NCBI RefSeq assembly: GCF_000308595.1
Contig: NZ_BAGA01000081.1
Coordinates: 1 to 64,000 of the forward strand
Reading direction: 5' to 3'
DNA length: 64,000 nt
From: Nocardia higoensis NBRC 100133
GTDB taxonomy: Bacteria > Actinomycetota > Actinomycetes > Mycobacteriales > Mycobacteriaceae
The notes under the pieces are model-generated. The model saw only the letters and a list, made by a program, of their open reading frames with translations. It was not told where the DNA came from and made no database searches. Both the position numbers and the translations under genes were made by a program. Shown here piece after piece: positions 26,716-35,576 of this stretch (positions are counted from its first letter, which is position 1; the number at the start of each line of letters is the position of its first letter).

Positions 26716-27614
26716 GAGGCCGCGGCCCGCGCTGCCGGGGACGTGGCGAGATAGGCGATCGCCTGTGCGGTCGAGCCGACGGTTTCCGGATGGTAGCCGG
26801 GCAGGAAGGTCGACAACGCACTCGCCGCCAGCGCGGGCACGCCGGGTAGCGCGCCGCGGCGCATCGCACCGAGGACGCGCGTGAGCAGCCTCGGGTAGCC
26901 GAGGTCGGGCAGCGCCGGATCCTGGCGGATCATGAACGCGGCGCCGCGGACCACCAGCGCCAGGAAGATCGGGAACACCAGCGCCATCAGCGCGGAGCGG
27001 CGCAGATAGCCGACGCCGAAGTATTCGGCGACCTCGTGGGCGACGTGGCGGTGCTCCACTTCCTCGGCGCCGTGCCAGCGGAACAGGTCGGCCATGCGCG
27101 GGTCCGCGTCGAATCGCTCCAGGTCGGCATTGAGCACCCAGTCGCCGAGGAAGGCGAAGAAGTGCTCGAGGCAGGCGATGAAAGCCAGGCGTTCGATCAT
27201 GGCCTGACGTCCGGCCACTGCGCCCGACGTCTCGGGCCACAGCGTGGCGCGGAACAGGTGTTCGGCCTGGCGCAGGAAGGGCTCGGTGTCGATGCCGTTG
27301 GCCGCGAGCACGTCGTGCAGCACCTTGTCGTGGGTCTGCGCGTGCATGGCCTCCTGGCCGATGAAACCGAGCATGGCCTCGCGCAGTTTCTCGTCGGCGA
27401 CATGGGGCAGGGCTTCGGTGTAGGCGGCGCAGAACATGCGCTCGCCCTCGGGCAGCAGCAGGTTCAGCGCGTTGATCACGTGGGAGGCGATCGGCTCCGC
27501 GCGCAGCCAGTGCAGCGGTGCGCCCGCCCAGTCGAAGCGGACGTCGCGGGCGTGCAGCGCCACCACGCCCGGATCGGTCTGCGGCGTGCGGCGGGACCTG
27601 CGAAGTAGCGGCAT
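26712..27614 (-). CDS. PF10118-type predicted metal-dependent hydrolase, ferritin-like
   Basis: A 300-residue mostly helical protein. Family features are ASHVINALNLLLPEGERMFCAAY, FIGQEAMHAQTHDKVL, FIACLEHFFAFLGDW and RWHGAEEVEHRHVAHEVAEYF. The repeated Glu and E-x2-H pairs are what a di-iron site in a four-helix bundle needs. The family is annotated as a hydrolase by prediction only. The coupled reductase gene argues for a redox di-iron enzyme, such as a fatty-chain or aromatic oxygenase; that is inference. GAGGAG precedes ATG 27614, and a perfect palindrome lies 59 bases upstream. Confidence 0.85.
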   Translation of the reverse strand: MPLLRRSRRTPQTDPGVVALHARDVRFDWAGAPLHWLRAEPIASHVINALNLLLPEGERMFCAAYTEALPHVADEKLREAMLGFIGQEAMHAQTHDKVLHDVLAANGIDTEPFLRQAEHLFRATLWPETSGAVAGRQAMIERLAFIACLEHFFAFLGDWVLNADLERFDADPRMADLFRWHGAEEVEHRHVAHEVAEYFGVGYLRRSALMALVFPIFLALVVRGAAFMIRQDPALPDLGYPRLLTRVLGAMRRGALPGVPALAASALSTFLPGYHPETVGSTAQAIAYLATSPAARAAAS

Positions 27615-27672
27615 CGGTACTCCTCGAACCTGGTGTGTCCAGTGGGAGCAGCGTACACCTGACTAGTACGCG

Positions 27673-27687
27673 CAGTAACTGTTACTG
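27673..27687. promoter_or_regulatory. Palindromic operator candidate CAGTAAC-T-GTTACTG
   Basis: A perfect palindrome with seven-base arms, between the stop of the LLM gene and the start of the ferritin-like gene. Size and symmetry suit a TetR-family repressor. None is encoded nearby, so it may be a site of a global or distant regulator. Confidence 0.5.
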
Positions 27688-27693
27688 GCGAGT

Positions 27694-28755
27694 TCACTTA
27701 TCTGCGGTGGCGACCTCCACCGCGGGTCGCCATCCCAGGTGCGGCGCGATCGACTCGACGGTGTCGTGCAGGATCTGCTCGTAGTCCTCGCGCTGGAACT
27801 CGTACGGAAGTTCCAGCCGCAGTTCCCGGGCGTGCGCGACCACGGGATCCGCGCGCAGGCGTTCGACGATCTCCTCCGCGGGGCCGACGAGGTCGGGGGC
27901 GAACAGCACGCGTCGCTCGCCGTTCGGGCGCAGGGTGCGCTCGTGTCTGCTCGCGGCGTAGCGGCGGTAGCGCTCCCTGGTCACCCGGTCGGCGCTGTCG
28001 AGCGGGACGATGACCCGGCCGAGAGCCAGGCGGGACCGGCCGCCCCCTGCCGCGCGCGCTCGGTACTCGCGGACCAGGTCGAGCTGGGTGGTGGTGAAAT
28101 CCTCGCTGCGATCGGCGAAGACGACATTGCCGGTGAGCAGGTTCAGCCCGTTCTCCCCCGCCCAGCGCACCGAACGCAGGCTGCCGCCGCCGTACCAGAG
28201 CCGGTCGATCAGTCCGGGGCTGTGCGGCTGCAGACGGGGGCGCTGGATGTTGCCGGGCGACTCGATGATCGTGTCCGGGTCGCCGAGGTACTCCCCGCGC
28301 AGGTTGGCGATCAGGCGCTCGATCCGGCCGTAGGACAGGTCGTAGGTACGCCAGTCGCCGTCGAAGACCAGGTCGCCGATGAGATCCGCGTGTGGCGGGG
28401 TCCCCGCGCTGAAGCCCGGCTGCAGCCGGCCGCCGGAGAGCACGTCGGCCATCGACAGATCCTCGGCCAGCCGGAACGGGCTCTCGTAGCCGATCGGGAT
28501 CACCGCGGCGCCCAGTTCCACCCGGCGCGTGCGCTGCGCCGCCGCGGCGAGGAACACCGCCGCCGAGCCGACGCCGTGCTCGAGATGACGCTGCCTGATC
28601 CAGGCGCCGTCGAAGCCGAGCGCCTCCCCGAACTCGAACAGCCGCAAGGTGTCCTCGAGTCCCGTGGCGGGATCGTCGTCGGGGTAGTTGCCCGGCGTCA
28701 GGAACGCCAGGCTGGTGATCCGCGGATCGGAGTCGGTGGCGGCGTCGGAACCCAT
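27694..28755 (-). CDS. LLM-class flavin-dependent oxidoreductase
   Basis: A 353-residue bacterial-luciferase-like TIM-barrel enzyme using FMN or F420. It starts at ATG 28755 (MGSDAATDSDPRITSLAFLTPGNYPDDDP); the longer frame is unconserved. Typical segments are LRLFEFGEALGFDGAWIRQRHLEHGVGSAAVFLAAAAQRTRRVELGAAVIPIGYESPFRLAEDLSMADVLSGGRLQPGFSAG and a C-terminal FAPDLVGPAEEIVERLRAD. Substrate is unknown. It lies just upstream of the ferritin-like/reductase pair on the same strand, and all three could act in one oxidative pathway. Confidence 0.85.
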   Translation of the reverse strand: MGSDAATDSDPRITSLAFLTPGNYPDDDPATGLEDTLRLFEFGEALGFDGAWIRQRHLEHGVGSAAVFLAAAAQRTRRVELGAAVIPIGYESPFRLAEDLSMADVLSGGRLQPGFSAGTPPHADLIGDLVFDGDWRTYDLSYGRIERLIANLRGEYLGDPDTIIESPGNIQRPRLQPHSPGLIDRLWYGGGSLRSVRWAGENGLNLLTGNVVFADRSEDFTTTQLDLVREYRARAAGGGRSRLALGRVIVPLDSADRVTRERYRRYAASRHERTLRPNGERRVLFAPDLVGPAEEIVERLRADPVVAHARELRLELPYEFQREDYEQILHDTVESIAPHLGWRPAVEVATADK

Positions 28756-28923
28756 GGGGCGAGTGAATCGCGTTGCGCCGGCCCGCGACACCGTTGCGCT
28801 CGAGCAGAACGCAAGTCCGCCGTGCGGGCGCGGTAACGTGCCTTGCGACTGCGCCCCGGGACGGCCGGGGCGGACGTGCCGGAGGCCGAGTTCCGGAGTT
28901 GCCGAGTGTCGAGGAAGTGGCCG

Positions 28924-30363
28924 ATGCATCGCCTGATGACGAGTGTGATTTCGGTTGCGGCCGTGGTGTTCACGGCGGGAACGGGACCGGCGGCTGCCGC
29001 GCCCGCTGTTCCCGATGTGGGTCCGGCCGGGACCGCTTTGATGCACGGCGATCTCGCCTCGACCGACTCCACCCCGCATCCGGGGCCGGGGCCGGGCGCG
29101 CGGGTGGCCGCCTGGTCGGCGCCCGGCGGTGTGTGCAGCGCGACCTTTCTGACCTCGCAGGGCGTGCCGGTGTCACTGTGTACCGCCTTCGTCGGGCTGA
29201 ACCCGCTCACCGTGGTCGCGCCGACGGTGGTGGTGTTCGACCCGCTCTCGGCGCAGCCGCTCGCCTCCTTGCAGCTGGCCAAGGGCGGTCTGCTGGGCGG
29301 AGTCTACGGCTATCTCGACAGCGCCGACCGGGTGGTGGTCGCCGACGGTTCGGGTGCGATCGTGAAGGTCGCGCACCGCCGAGAGGCCGACGGCGCGGTC
29401 CGGCTGTTCGTCGACGAGCGCATCGATCTGGCCGCGCGCATTCCCGCGGGCGACTCGGTCACCGGTGTCGCTCCGGACCATCGGGGCCGCATCTGGTTCG
29501 CCACCACCGGCGGCGTGATCGGCACCGTGGAGGCGGACGGACGAATCGGCGACACCCGGTTGCCGGACGGGGAGCAGCTGACCAACGGGTTGAGCATCCA
29601 CCCCGGTGGCGCGTCGGTGCTGACCAGCCGGGCGCTCTACGAGATGCGCGCCGACGACAGCGGCGTCCCGCAGATCGTGTGGCGGCGCGCGTACGACGCC
29701 GCGACCACGCGCAAACCCGGTCAGCTCGCCGCCGGATCGGGCACCACCCCGACCTATTTCGGACCGGGCGGCGACGCCTGGGTGGCGATCGTCGACGACG
29801 CCGAGCAACCGCATCTGATCGTCCACCGCACCACCGACGGCTCGGTCCTCTGCCGCACACCGGCTTTCGTGACGTCCGGGCAGGGCACCGAGAATTCGCC
29901 GATGGCGTGGGGGGACTCGCTGATCATTCCGAGCACCTACGGTTTCGCCTATCCTCCGAATGCGACCGACGGGCCGAGCGATCCTCCGAATGCCGTCTTC
30001 GCCGGCGGCATGACTCGCATCGACGTCTCCGAGACCGGCTGCACGCGCGTGTGGGAGAGCGACGATCGGATGGCCACGCTGCCGAAGCTCTCCCGCGCCG
30101 ACGGGGCGATCCACGCGCTGACCTACGGTCCCCTTCCCGCGCGGGGCGGCGTGCAGCAGGTCGGGCCGGTCTACTACAGCGCGGTCGATGTCGAGACCGG
30201 GCAGCGCCGCGCGCATGAGCAGGTGGGCTTCGCGCCGGTCGACGAACCGTTACAGCTCACCGGGACGATCGGGCCGGACGGGTCGTTCTGGCAGGGCACA
30301 TTCGGGCGGATGCTGAAGATCGTGCCCCCGCACACCGCGTCGGCACCGGTGAGTACGCAGTAG
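28924..30363 (+). CDS. Secreted beta-propeller-like protein
   Basis: A 479-residue exported protein. The signal peptide MHRLMTSVISVAAVVFTAGTGPAAAAPA should be cut after AAA, with no lipobox. The mature part has repeated strand-turn blocks (VVVADGSGAIVKVAHR, IWFATTGGVIGTVEADGRIG, AWVAIVDDAEQPHLIVHRTTDGSVLC) as in SMP-30/gluconolactonase or quinoprotein-like propellers. Cys pairs (CSATF..SLCTAF) suggest a disulfide. ATG 28924 follows GAGGA. I cannot name a substrate; a secreted lactonase-like or binding protein is possible. Confidence 0.7.
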   Translation: MHRLMTSVISVAAVVFTAGTGPAAAAPAVPDVGPAGTALMHGDLASTDSTPHPGPGPGARVAAWSAPGGVCSATFLTSQGVPVSLCTAFVGLNPLTVVAPTVVVFDPLSAQPLASLQLAKGGLLGGVYGYLDSADRVVVADGSGAIVKVAHRREADGAVRLFVDERIDLAARIPAGDSVTGVAPDHRGRIWFATTGGVIGTVEADGRIGDTRLPDGEQLTNGLSIHPGGASVLTSRALYEMRADDSGVPQIVWRRAYDAATTRKPGQLAAGSGTTPTYFGPGGDAWVAIVDDAEQPHLIVHRTTDGSVLCRTPAFVTSGQGTENSPMAWGDSLIIPSTYGFAYPPNATDGPSDPPNAVFAGGMTRIDVSETGCTRVWESDDRMATLPKLSRADGAIHALTYGPLPARGGVQQVGPVYYSAVDVETGQRRAHEQVGFAPVDEPLQLTGTIGPDGSFWQGTFGRMLKIVPPHTASAPVSTQ

Positions 30364-30372
30364 GGGGCGACG

Positions 30373-31245
30373 CTAGCGCACCACGACCATCGGGCATTCG
30401 ACCGTGTGCAGCAGCGCATTGCTGGTGGAGCCGAGCAGCATGCCGGCGAACCCGCCCCGGCCGCGACTGCCGACGACCAGGAGCTGGGCCTGTGCCGCGG
30501 CCTCCTGCAGAGCGGGAACCGGCCGCTCGGACACCACGATCCGGCGGATCGTCACTTCCGGGTAGTCCTGTTCGTATCCGGCCAGGCGTTCGGCAAGCAC
30601 CGCCTCCTCCGCGGTCCGGACGGCTTCCCAGTCGGCGGGAATGGTGACGGCGCCGGCGTCGCACCAGGAATGCACCGCGACCAGGTCGACCTTGCGGCGC
30701 GCCGCCTCCGCCACGGCGAAATCCACCGCCGCCGCACTGTGCGCGCTGCCGTCGACGCCGACGACCACCGGGGCACGGCGCGACGACGCGTCCGCGGCGG
30801 AACGGTCGTGGATCACCGCCACCGGGCACTTCGCGTGCCGCGCCACCGCCGTGGTCACCGATCCGAGCATGCCGGGCAGATACGCGCCGGTTCCCCTGCT
30901 GCCCAGCGCGATCAGGCGGGCCGTGGCCGAGCGATCAAGCAGGGTCGGAATCAGCAGGTCGGCGCAGACCTCGGTGCTGATCTCCAGTTCCGCCTCGGCC
31001 GCGTCCCGCGCGATCCGCGCGGCGGCGGCGACCACCCGCTCGCCTTCCGCGCGCTGCCGCTCCCGGTCGGCGGCCGAGAGGGTGCGCGCGGGGCCGGCGC
31101 AATCGTCGGTCGAGGTGAACACGTGCAGCGGGGCATCGTGCAGCGCGGCGGTCACCGCGGCCCAGGCCGCGGCGTGGTGCGACCCCGGGGAACCGTCCAC
31201 CGCGACCAGGATCGGCGTCCTCCCCCGAATCTCGCCTGCGCTCAT
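30373..31245 (-). CDS. Universal stress protein, tandem UspA domains (second copy)
   Basis: A 290-residue protein with the same two-domain layout as the product of 19631-20524. ATP-loop signatures are LGSRGTGAYLPGMLGSVT and VGSRGRGGFAGMLLGSTS; domain starts are LVAVDGSPGSHHAAAW and VVGVDGSAHSAAAVDF. ATG 31245 has AGGGAGAAGG upstream. The two copies share the same ends (SNALxHTVECPxxV), so they arose by duplication. A perfect palindrome lies 62 bases upstream. Likely involved in dormancy or redox-stress tolerance. Confidence 0.9.
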   Translation of the reverse strand: MSAGEIRGRTPILVAVDGSPGSHHAAAWAAVTAALHDAPLHVFTSTDDCAGPARTLSAADRERQRAEGERVVAAAARIARDAAEAELEISTEVCADLLIPTLLDRSATARLIALGSRGTGAYLPGMLGSVTTAVARHAKCPVAVIHDRSAADASSRRAPVVVGVDGSAHSAAAVDFAVAEAARRKVDLVAVHSWCDAGAVTIPADWEAVRTAEEAVLAERLAGYEQDYPEVTIRRIVVSERPVPALQEAAAQAQLLVVGSRGRGGFAGMLLGSTSNALLHTVECPMVVVR

Positions 31246-31306
31246 ACCTTCTCCCTTCCCGGATCGGCTCGGCCCCGCGAACTCGCGTCCCGCGGCGCCC
31301 GAGTCG

Positions 31307-31321
31307 TTCGGTGCCACCGAA
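31307..31321. promoter_or_regulatory. Palindrome TTCGGTG-C-CACCGAA upstream of the stress gene
   Basis: A perfect seven-base-arm palindrome located between the stress-protein gene and the divergent epimerase gene. It could be an operator for either. No neighbouring regulator explains it. Confidence 0.4.
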
Positions 31322-31475
31322 TCGTCTCGCCGGCCAGTCTGGTCGCCCGCGCTCCCGTGGTCGAGTCTGCCGTGGTCGGGAGTGTCGCCGCCACCGGACC
31401 GACAGCTCGCACCGGTTGTGCTGCGATTCCGCGGACCGGCGTTTCGGTACGCCTGTTCGCGGCTAGATTCCGGAC

Positions 31476-32828
31476 ATGTCCATCGACTGCTCGAGCGTCG
31501 TCCCCGGTTCCCGCGAAGAGGTCTTCGCCTGGCATGCCAGGCCGGGCGCCTTCACCCGGCTGGCGCCGCCCTGGCAGCCGGTCACGCTGATCGCCGAAGC
31601 GGATTCCCTCGCCGACGGCCGGGCGGTGCTCGGACTGCCCGGCGGGTTGCGCTGGGTCGCCCGGCACGATCCCACCGGTTACCAGCCGCCCCAACGATTC
31701 GTCGATGCCGTGGCCGCCGACGGGCTCGCCTCGACTCCGGTGGCACGGCTGTTGCCCTGGCGGCACATCCACGAGTTCGAGCAGGTCGATGCCGACCACA
31801 CGCGCGTGATCGACCACGTCGACACCCCGATCCCGGCCGCAGCACTGCGCGCGATGTTCGAATACCGCTACCGCCAGCTCGGGGCCGATCTGCTCGCCCA
31901 CCGCCGGGCGTCCGAACACGGCCTTTCCCCGCTGACGGTCGCGGTCACCGGCGCCTCCGGGCTGGTCGGCACGGCACTGTGCGCGTTCCTCGGCACGGGC
32001 GGGCACCGGGTGCTGCGCCTGGTGCGCCACAGCCCGAGTGGTCCCGGTGAGCGCCGCTGGAATCCCGATGCCCCCGATCCCGGCCTGCTCGAGGGCGTCG
32101 ACGCGGTGGTGCACCTGGCAGGCGCCTCCATCGCGGGACGCTTCACCGACGAGCACAAGCGCGCCGTGGCCGACAGCCGCATCGGGCCCACCCGCCGCCT
32201 CGCCGAGCTCGCCGCGCGCACCGGCGTCTCCGTCTTCGTCAGCGCCTCGGCCATCGGCTACTACGGCTACGACAGAGGCGAGGAGACCCTCACCGAGGAC
32301 GCCGATCGAGGTGCGGGATTCCTGGCCGACCTCGTCGAGAAGTGGGAGGCGGCGACCCGCCCGGCCGAGGAGGCCGGAATCCGCACGGTCCGGGTGCGCA
32401 CCGGCATCGTCCTGTCACCGCGTGGCGGCACCCTGCGCCTGCTGCGACCGCTGTTCGCCGCCGGTCTGGGCGGACGGATCGGTGACGGCGAGCAGTGGTT
32501 CTCCTGGATCGGGCTCGACGACATGGTCGACATCTATCACCGTGCCCTCTGGGACGACGCGCTGTCCGGACCGGTCAACGCCGTGGCGCCGAACCCGGTG
32601 CGCAACAGCGAATTCACCCGCGTGCTCGCGCAGGTCATGCACCGGCCCGCCCTGCTGCCGGTCCCCGGCTTCGGCCCGGCTCTGCTGCTCGGCAAGGAAG
32701 GCGCTCGCGAACTCGCCACCGCCGATCAGCGGGTGTTGGCCGGCCGGTTGGGCGCCGCCGGGCACTCCTTCCGGTATCCCGAACTCGAGGACGCACTGCG
32801 TCACATGCTCGGTCGCACGGCGAGCTGA
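31476..32828 (+). CDS. TIGR01777-type epimerase with N-terminal SRPBCC domain
   Basis: A 450-residue two-domain protein. Residues 1-150 resemble the SRPBCC fold (CSSVVPGSREEVFAWHARPGAFTRLAPPW). Residues 153-390 are an extended-SDR NAD(P) fold with TGASGLVGTALC, VDAVVHLAGASIAG and SASAIGYYG. The C-terminus carries the DUF1731 segment PALLPVPGFGPALLLGKEGARELA. This fusion is common in actinobacteria. The family includes cell-division inhibitor-like SulA homologues by name, but the substrate is unknown. ATG 31476 is the start and the gene has its own upstream region. Confidence 0.88.
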   Translation: MSIDCSSVVPGSREEVFAWHARPGAFTRLAPPWQPVTLIAEADSLADGRAVLGLPGGLRWVARHDPTGYQPPQRFVDAVAADGLASTPVARLLPWRHIHEFEQVDADHTRVIDHVDTPIPAAALRAMFEYRYRQLGADLLAHRRASEHGLSPLTVAVTGASGLVGTALCAFLGTGGHRVLRLVRHSPSGPGERRWNPDAPDPGLLEGVDAVVHLAGASIAGRFTDEHKRAVADSRIGPTRRLAELAARTGVSVFVSASAIGYYGYDRGEETLTEDADRGAGFLADLVEKWEAATRPAEEAGIRTVRVRTGIVLSPRGGTLRLLRPLFAAGLGGRIGDGEQWFSWIGLDDMVDIYHRALWDDALSGPVNAVAPNPVRNSEFTRVLAQVMHRPALLPVPGFGPALLLGKEGARELATADQRVLAGRLGAAGHSFRYPELEDALRHMLGRTAS

Positions 32829-32912
32829 GGCAGCGGCACAGCTCACGCCGCCTCACCTACGACGACGAGTAGTATGCATGGCGTGCGGACGGCGGTTCAC
32901 GAGGAGGCGGCG

Positions 32913-33404
32913 GTGGCGCGCGGCGCGCTCGTCGGGTCCGCCGCCGGGGCCGTCAGCCTTGCCGCGCATCCGCTCGGTGGCGGCACCGTCCATCTCTCGC
33001 AGGCCTCGATCGTCCAGTTGATCGGCGTGTGCGCGGCCGTCGGTGTCGTCGCCGGATCTCGGCGCGGACGAGTCGGCCGGGTCGAGCTGGTGGGGTTGCT
33101 GGCCGCCGGGCAGGGCATCGGTCACGCGGCGCTGACCATGGGTCATCCGCATTCCGCGCACCTGACCCCCGCCATGCTGTTCGCCCATCTGGTCGCGATG
33201 TTGTGCGCGGCGGTGTTGATCCGGGTCGCCGAGGCCGGTCTGCGCGCGGCCGCGTCGAGCGTGCGCCGAGCTCTGGCGGCGCTCGTCGGCGCGCTGCGAT
33301 GGCAGTACGCGCCCGTCGTGCTCGCCGGATCGGGCATGTCGATCGGTTCCGGGCGGTTCCTGTCCGGCGGGGTGGGAACGCGCGGACCTCCGCCGCGCCG
33401 TTGA
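32913..33404 (+). CDS. Membrane protein at the head of a copper/DyP cluster
   Basis: A 163-residue protein with about three to four helices (residues 2-25, 32-50, 58-80, 85-110) and a basic C-terminal tail ending GPPPRR. GTG 32913 has GAGGAGG six bases upstream and is preferred to ATG 32874, which lacks one. Histidines occur in AAHPLGGG, GIGHAALTMGHPHSAHLTPAMLFAHL, the latter a dense His/Met patch that could bind copper. It precedes PCuAC and DyP genes on the same strand, so I link it to copper delivery by context. Confidence 0.65.
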   Translation: MARGALVGSAAGAVSLAAHPLGGGTVHLSQASIVQLIGVCAAVGVVAGSRRGRVGRVELVGLLAAGQGIGHAALTMGHPHSAHLTPAMLFAHLVAMLCAAVLIRVAEAGLRAAASSVRRALAALVGALRWQYAPVVLAGSGMSIGSGRFLSGGVGTRGPPPRR

Positions 33405-33624
33405 GTTCACTCCTCTCATGAAGGACGGGCCCGTCTTCTCGACGACCACGTCCGGCGACGGCTCCTGACCGCTCCGGCGTGCCGCCGCTCACCGAGGGCA
33501 GCGGATGTCCGCTGCGCCGCGCCTTCATGCCTTCCCGTGATGCCCTCGCGTCACGACCCCACGGATACCGCCGCGTCGCGTGCGCGAGCGCGGCTGTCCA
33601 CCCCGAACTCGAACGGAGTCCCCC

Positions 33625-34170
33625 GTGATCGATCGATCCATGCACCGTCGCATCGCCGGCCTCGCCGCCGTCGCGATCGCCCCACTGCTGCTGAGCGCCT
33701 GCTCCGGCGACAACTCCCCCGCCGAGGCCACCGCGGCCGAGACCGTCACCATCCAGGACCAGTGGATCAAGGCCGCCGACAGCGGTATGTCCGCGGCGTT
33801 CGGCTCGCTCACCAATTCCGGTGGGCGCGAAGCGACCATCGTGTCGGCGAGCAGTCCGGCCTCCGAGCGCGTCGAACTCCACGAGGTCGTCGTCGACGCG
33901 GGCGGTGCCAAAACCATGCGCGAGAAGGACGGCGGCTTCGTGCTGCCCGCGGGTGGCACGCTGACGCTGGCGCCCGGCGGCGAGCACCTCATGTTCATGG
34001 ACCTGCACGGCCCGCTGCGCACCGGCTCGGAAGTGCCGGTGACCCTCTCGTTCGCCGACGGCTCGACCACGACGTTCACCGCGCAGGTCCGCGACTTCGC
34101 GGGCAACCAGGAGAACTACACGCCCGGCTCCGGGCACGACGCCCCGGCAACTCCCCATGACGGTGCCTGA
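33625..34170 (+). CDS. PCuAC-type copper chaperone lipoprotein
   Basis: A 181-residue exported copper chaperone. The signal peptide ends in lipobox LLLSAC. The domain starts IQDQWIKAADSGMSAAFGSLTNSGGREATIVSASS. Copper ligands follow the PCuAC pattern: His in ELHEVVV, Met in AKTMREKDGG (11 residues later), then His-x-Met in GGEHLMFM (22 residues later). Such proteins hand copper(I) to the Cu-A or Cu-B site of cytochrome oxidase. GTG 33625 has GGAG upstream. The 3' end overlaps the DyP gene by 14 bases. Confidence 0.9.
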   Translation: MIDRSMHRRIAGLAAVAIAPLLLSACSGDNSPAEATAAETVTIQDQWIKAADSGMSAAFGSLTNSGGREATIVSASSPASERVELHEVVVDAGGAKTMREKDGGFVLPAGGTLTLAPGGEHLMFMDLHGPLRTGSEVPVTLSFADGSTTTFTAQVRDFAGNQENYTPGSGHDAPATPHDGA

Positions 34171-35371
34171 GCGCGGGCAGGCCCGGAGCTGGTCACGACG
34201 GCGGCTGCTCGGTGCGGGCGCCGTCGCGGCGGGGGCGGCGGGCGCGGCCGGTCTCGGCGCGGGAGCGTTGGCGTGGGGCAGCGGTGACGACGCGGTGCTC
34301 GCGGCCGCAGCGACCGAGCCGTTCCACGGCGCACACCAGGCCGGGATCGCCACCCGGCCCCAGCGTCATGTCACCTTCCTCGCCTTCGACCTGCGCCCCG
34401 GCCTGGACCGCGCGGACATCATCGGCCTGCTGAAGATCTGGACGACCGATGCCGCCCGCCTGACCAGGGGCGAACCCGCCCTCGCCGATACCGAACCGGA
34501 GTTGGCGGCCCGCCCCGCGCGGCTGACCGTCACCGTCGGATTCGGCCCGAGCGTGTTCACCGCCGCCGGACTCGGCCACCAGCGCCCGTCCTGGTTGCAG
34601 CCGCTGCCGTCGTTCGCCATCGACCGGCTCGACCCGGCCTGGTGCGACGGCGACCTGCTCGTGCAGGTCTGCGCGGAGGAGCCGACCACCGTCGCGCACG
34701 CGGTCCGGGTGCTCTCCCGCAGCGTCACCTCCCTGGTGACCGTGCGCTGGACACAGCGCGGCTTCCGCGATGCCGAACCCGGCCGGACCCCACGCAACCT
34801 GATGGGTCAGGTCGACGGCACGGTCAACCTCACCCCGGGCGCGGAATTCGATCGGCTGGTGTGGGACGACGGGTCGGCGACCCCGTGGCTGGCCGGGGGC
34901 ACCTCGCTGGTGCTGCGCCGCATCGCCATGAATCTCGACACCTGGGAGCAGATCGACCCGGCCGGAAGGGAACTGACCATCGGCCGAACGCTGGCCAACG
35001 GCGCCCCGCTGACCGGAACCGACGAATTCGACGATCCGGACCTCACCGCCGTCGACGCCCTCGGCATCCCGGTGATCCCGCCGTCCTCGCACATCGCCCG
35101 CGCCAGGCACACCCACGACGGCGAACGGTTCCTGCGCCGCGGCTACAACTACGACGACGCGCCGGGCCCGGGCCAGATCTCCAACTCCGGCCTGCTGTTC
35201 ACCGCCTACCAGCGCGACCCGCACAGCCAGTTCCTTCCGGTGCAGACGCGACTCGCGGAATTCGACGCCCTCAACGCGTGGACGACCCCGATCGGCTCGG
35301 CGGTCTTCGCGCTTCCGCCGGGCGTTGCCGAACCGGGCGGGTACCTCGGACAGTCCCTGTTCGAGGCCTGA
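34157..35371 (+). CDS. Tat-exported DyP-type heme peroxidase
   Basis: A 404-residue secreted peroxidase. The twin-arginine signal is SRRRLLGAGAVAAGAAGAAG. The DyP hallmark GxxDG is LMGQVDGTVN, supplying the catalytic Asp; the heme-side His region is SHIARARHTHDGERFLRRGYNYDD. The last strands (SGLLFTAYQRDPHSQFLPVQTRL) are typical of the EfeB/DypA group. It oxidises dyes, heme-like or phenolic substrates with peroxide. In Streptomyces lividans DtpA is encoded with a PCuAC protein and acts in the copper route to oxidase assembly; the overlap here suggests a similar partnership. Confidence 0.92.
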   Translation: MTVPERGQARSWSRRRLLGAGAVAAGAAGAAGLGAGALAWGSGDDAVLAAAATEPFHGAHQAGIATRPQRHVTFLAFDLRPGLDRADIIGLLKIWTTDAARLTRGEPALADTEPELAARPARLTVTVGFGPSVFTAAGLGHQRPSWLQPLPSFAIDRLDPAWCDGDLLVQVCAEEPTTVAHAVRVLSRSVTSLVTVRWTQRGFRDAEPGRTPRNLMGQVDGTVNLTPGAEFDRLVWDDGSATPWLAGGTSLVLRRIAMNLDTWEQIDPAGRELTIGRTLANGAPLTGTDEFDDPDLTAVDALGIPVIPPSSHIARARHTHDGERFLRRGYNYDDAPGPGQISNSGLLFTAYQRDPHSQFLPVQTRLAEFDALNAWTTPIGSAVFALPPGVAEPGGYLGQSLFEA

Positions 35372-35576
35372 CCGAGCGAGGTGGTCGGCGCCTCGCTGCG
35401 CCAGAGGTGCCGGCCCGGCCACAGCAACGGCCCGAGCGGCGACCAGGCCGCCGCAGCCGATGGCGGTCATGGGCATTCGAACCGATCGAACCGCACACAT
35501 CCGCCGCTCGCGCCGCGCTCGGAGTTGCCTGGGCGGGACGGGCAGCGGGTGGCCACCCGGATCCGGTGTGGTCGGT

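Noticed and set aside
33405..33624. Possible small gene near the GACGGGCCCGTC palindrome
   Set aside because: No ribosome site or coding pattern; the palindrome is short and GC-only, which is common by chance here.
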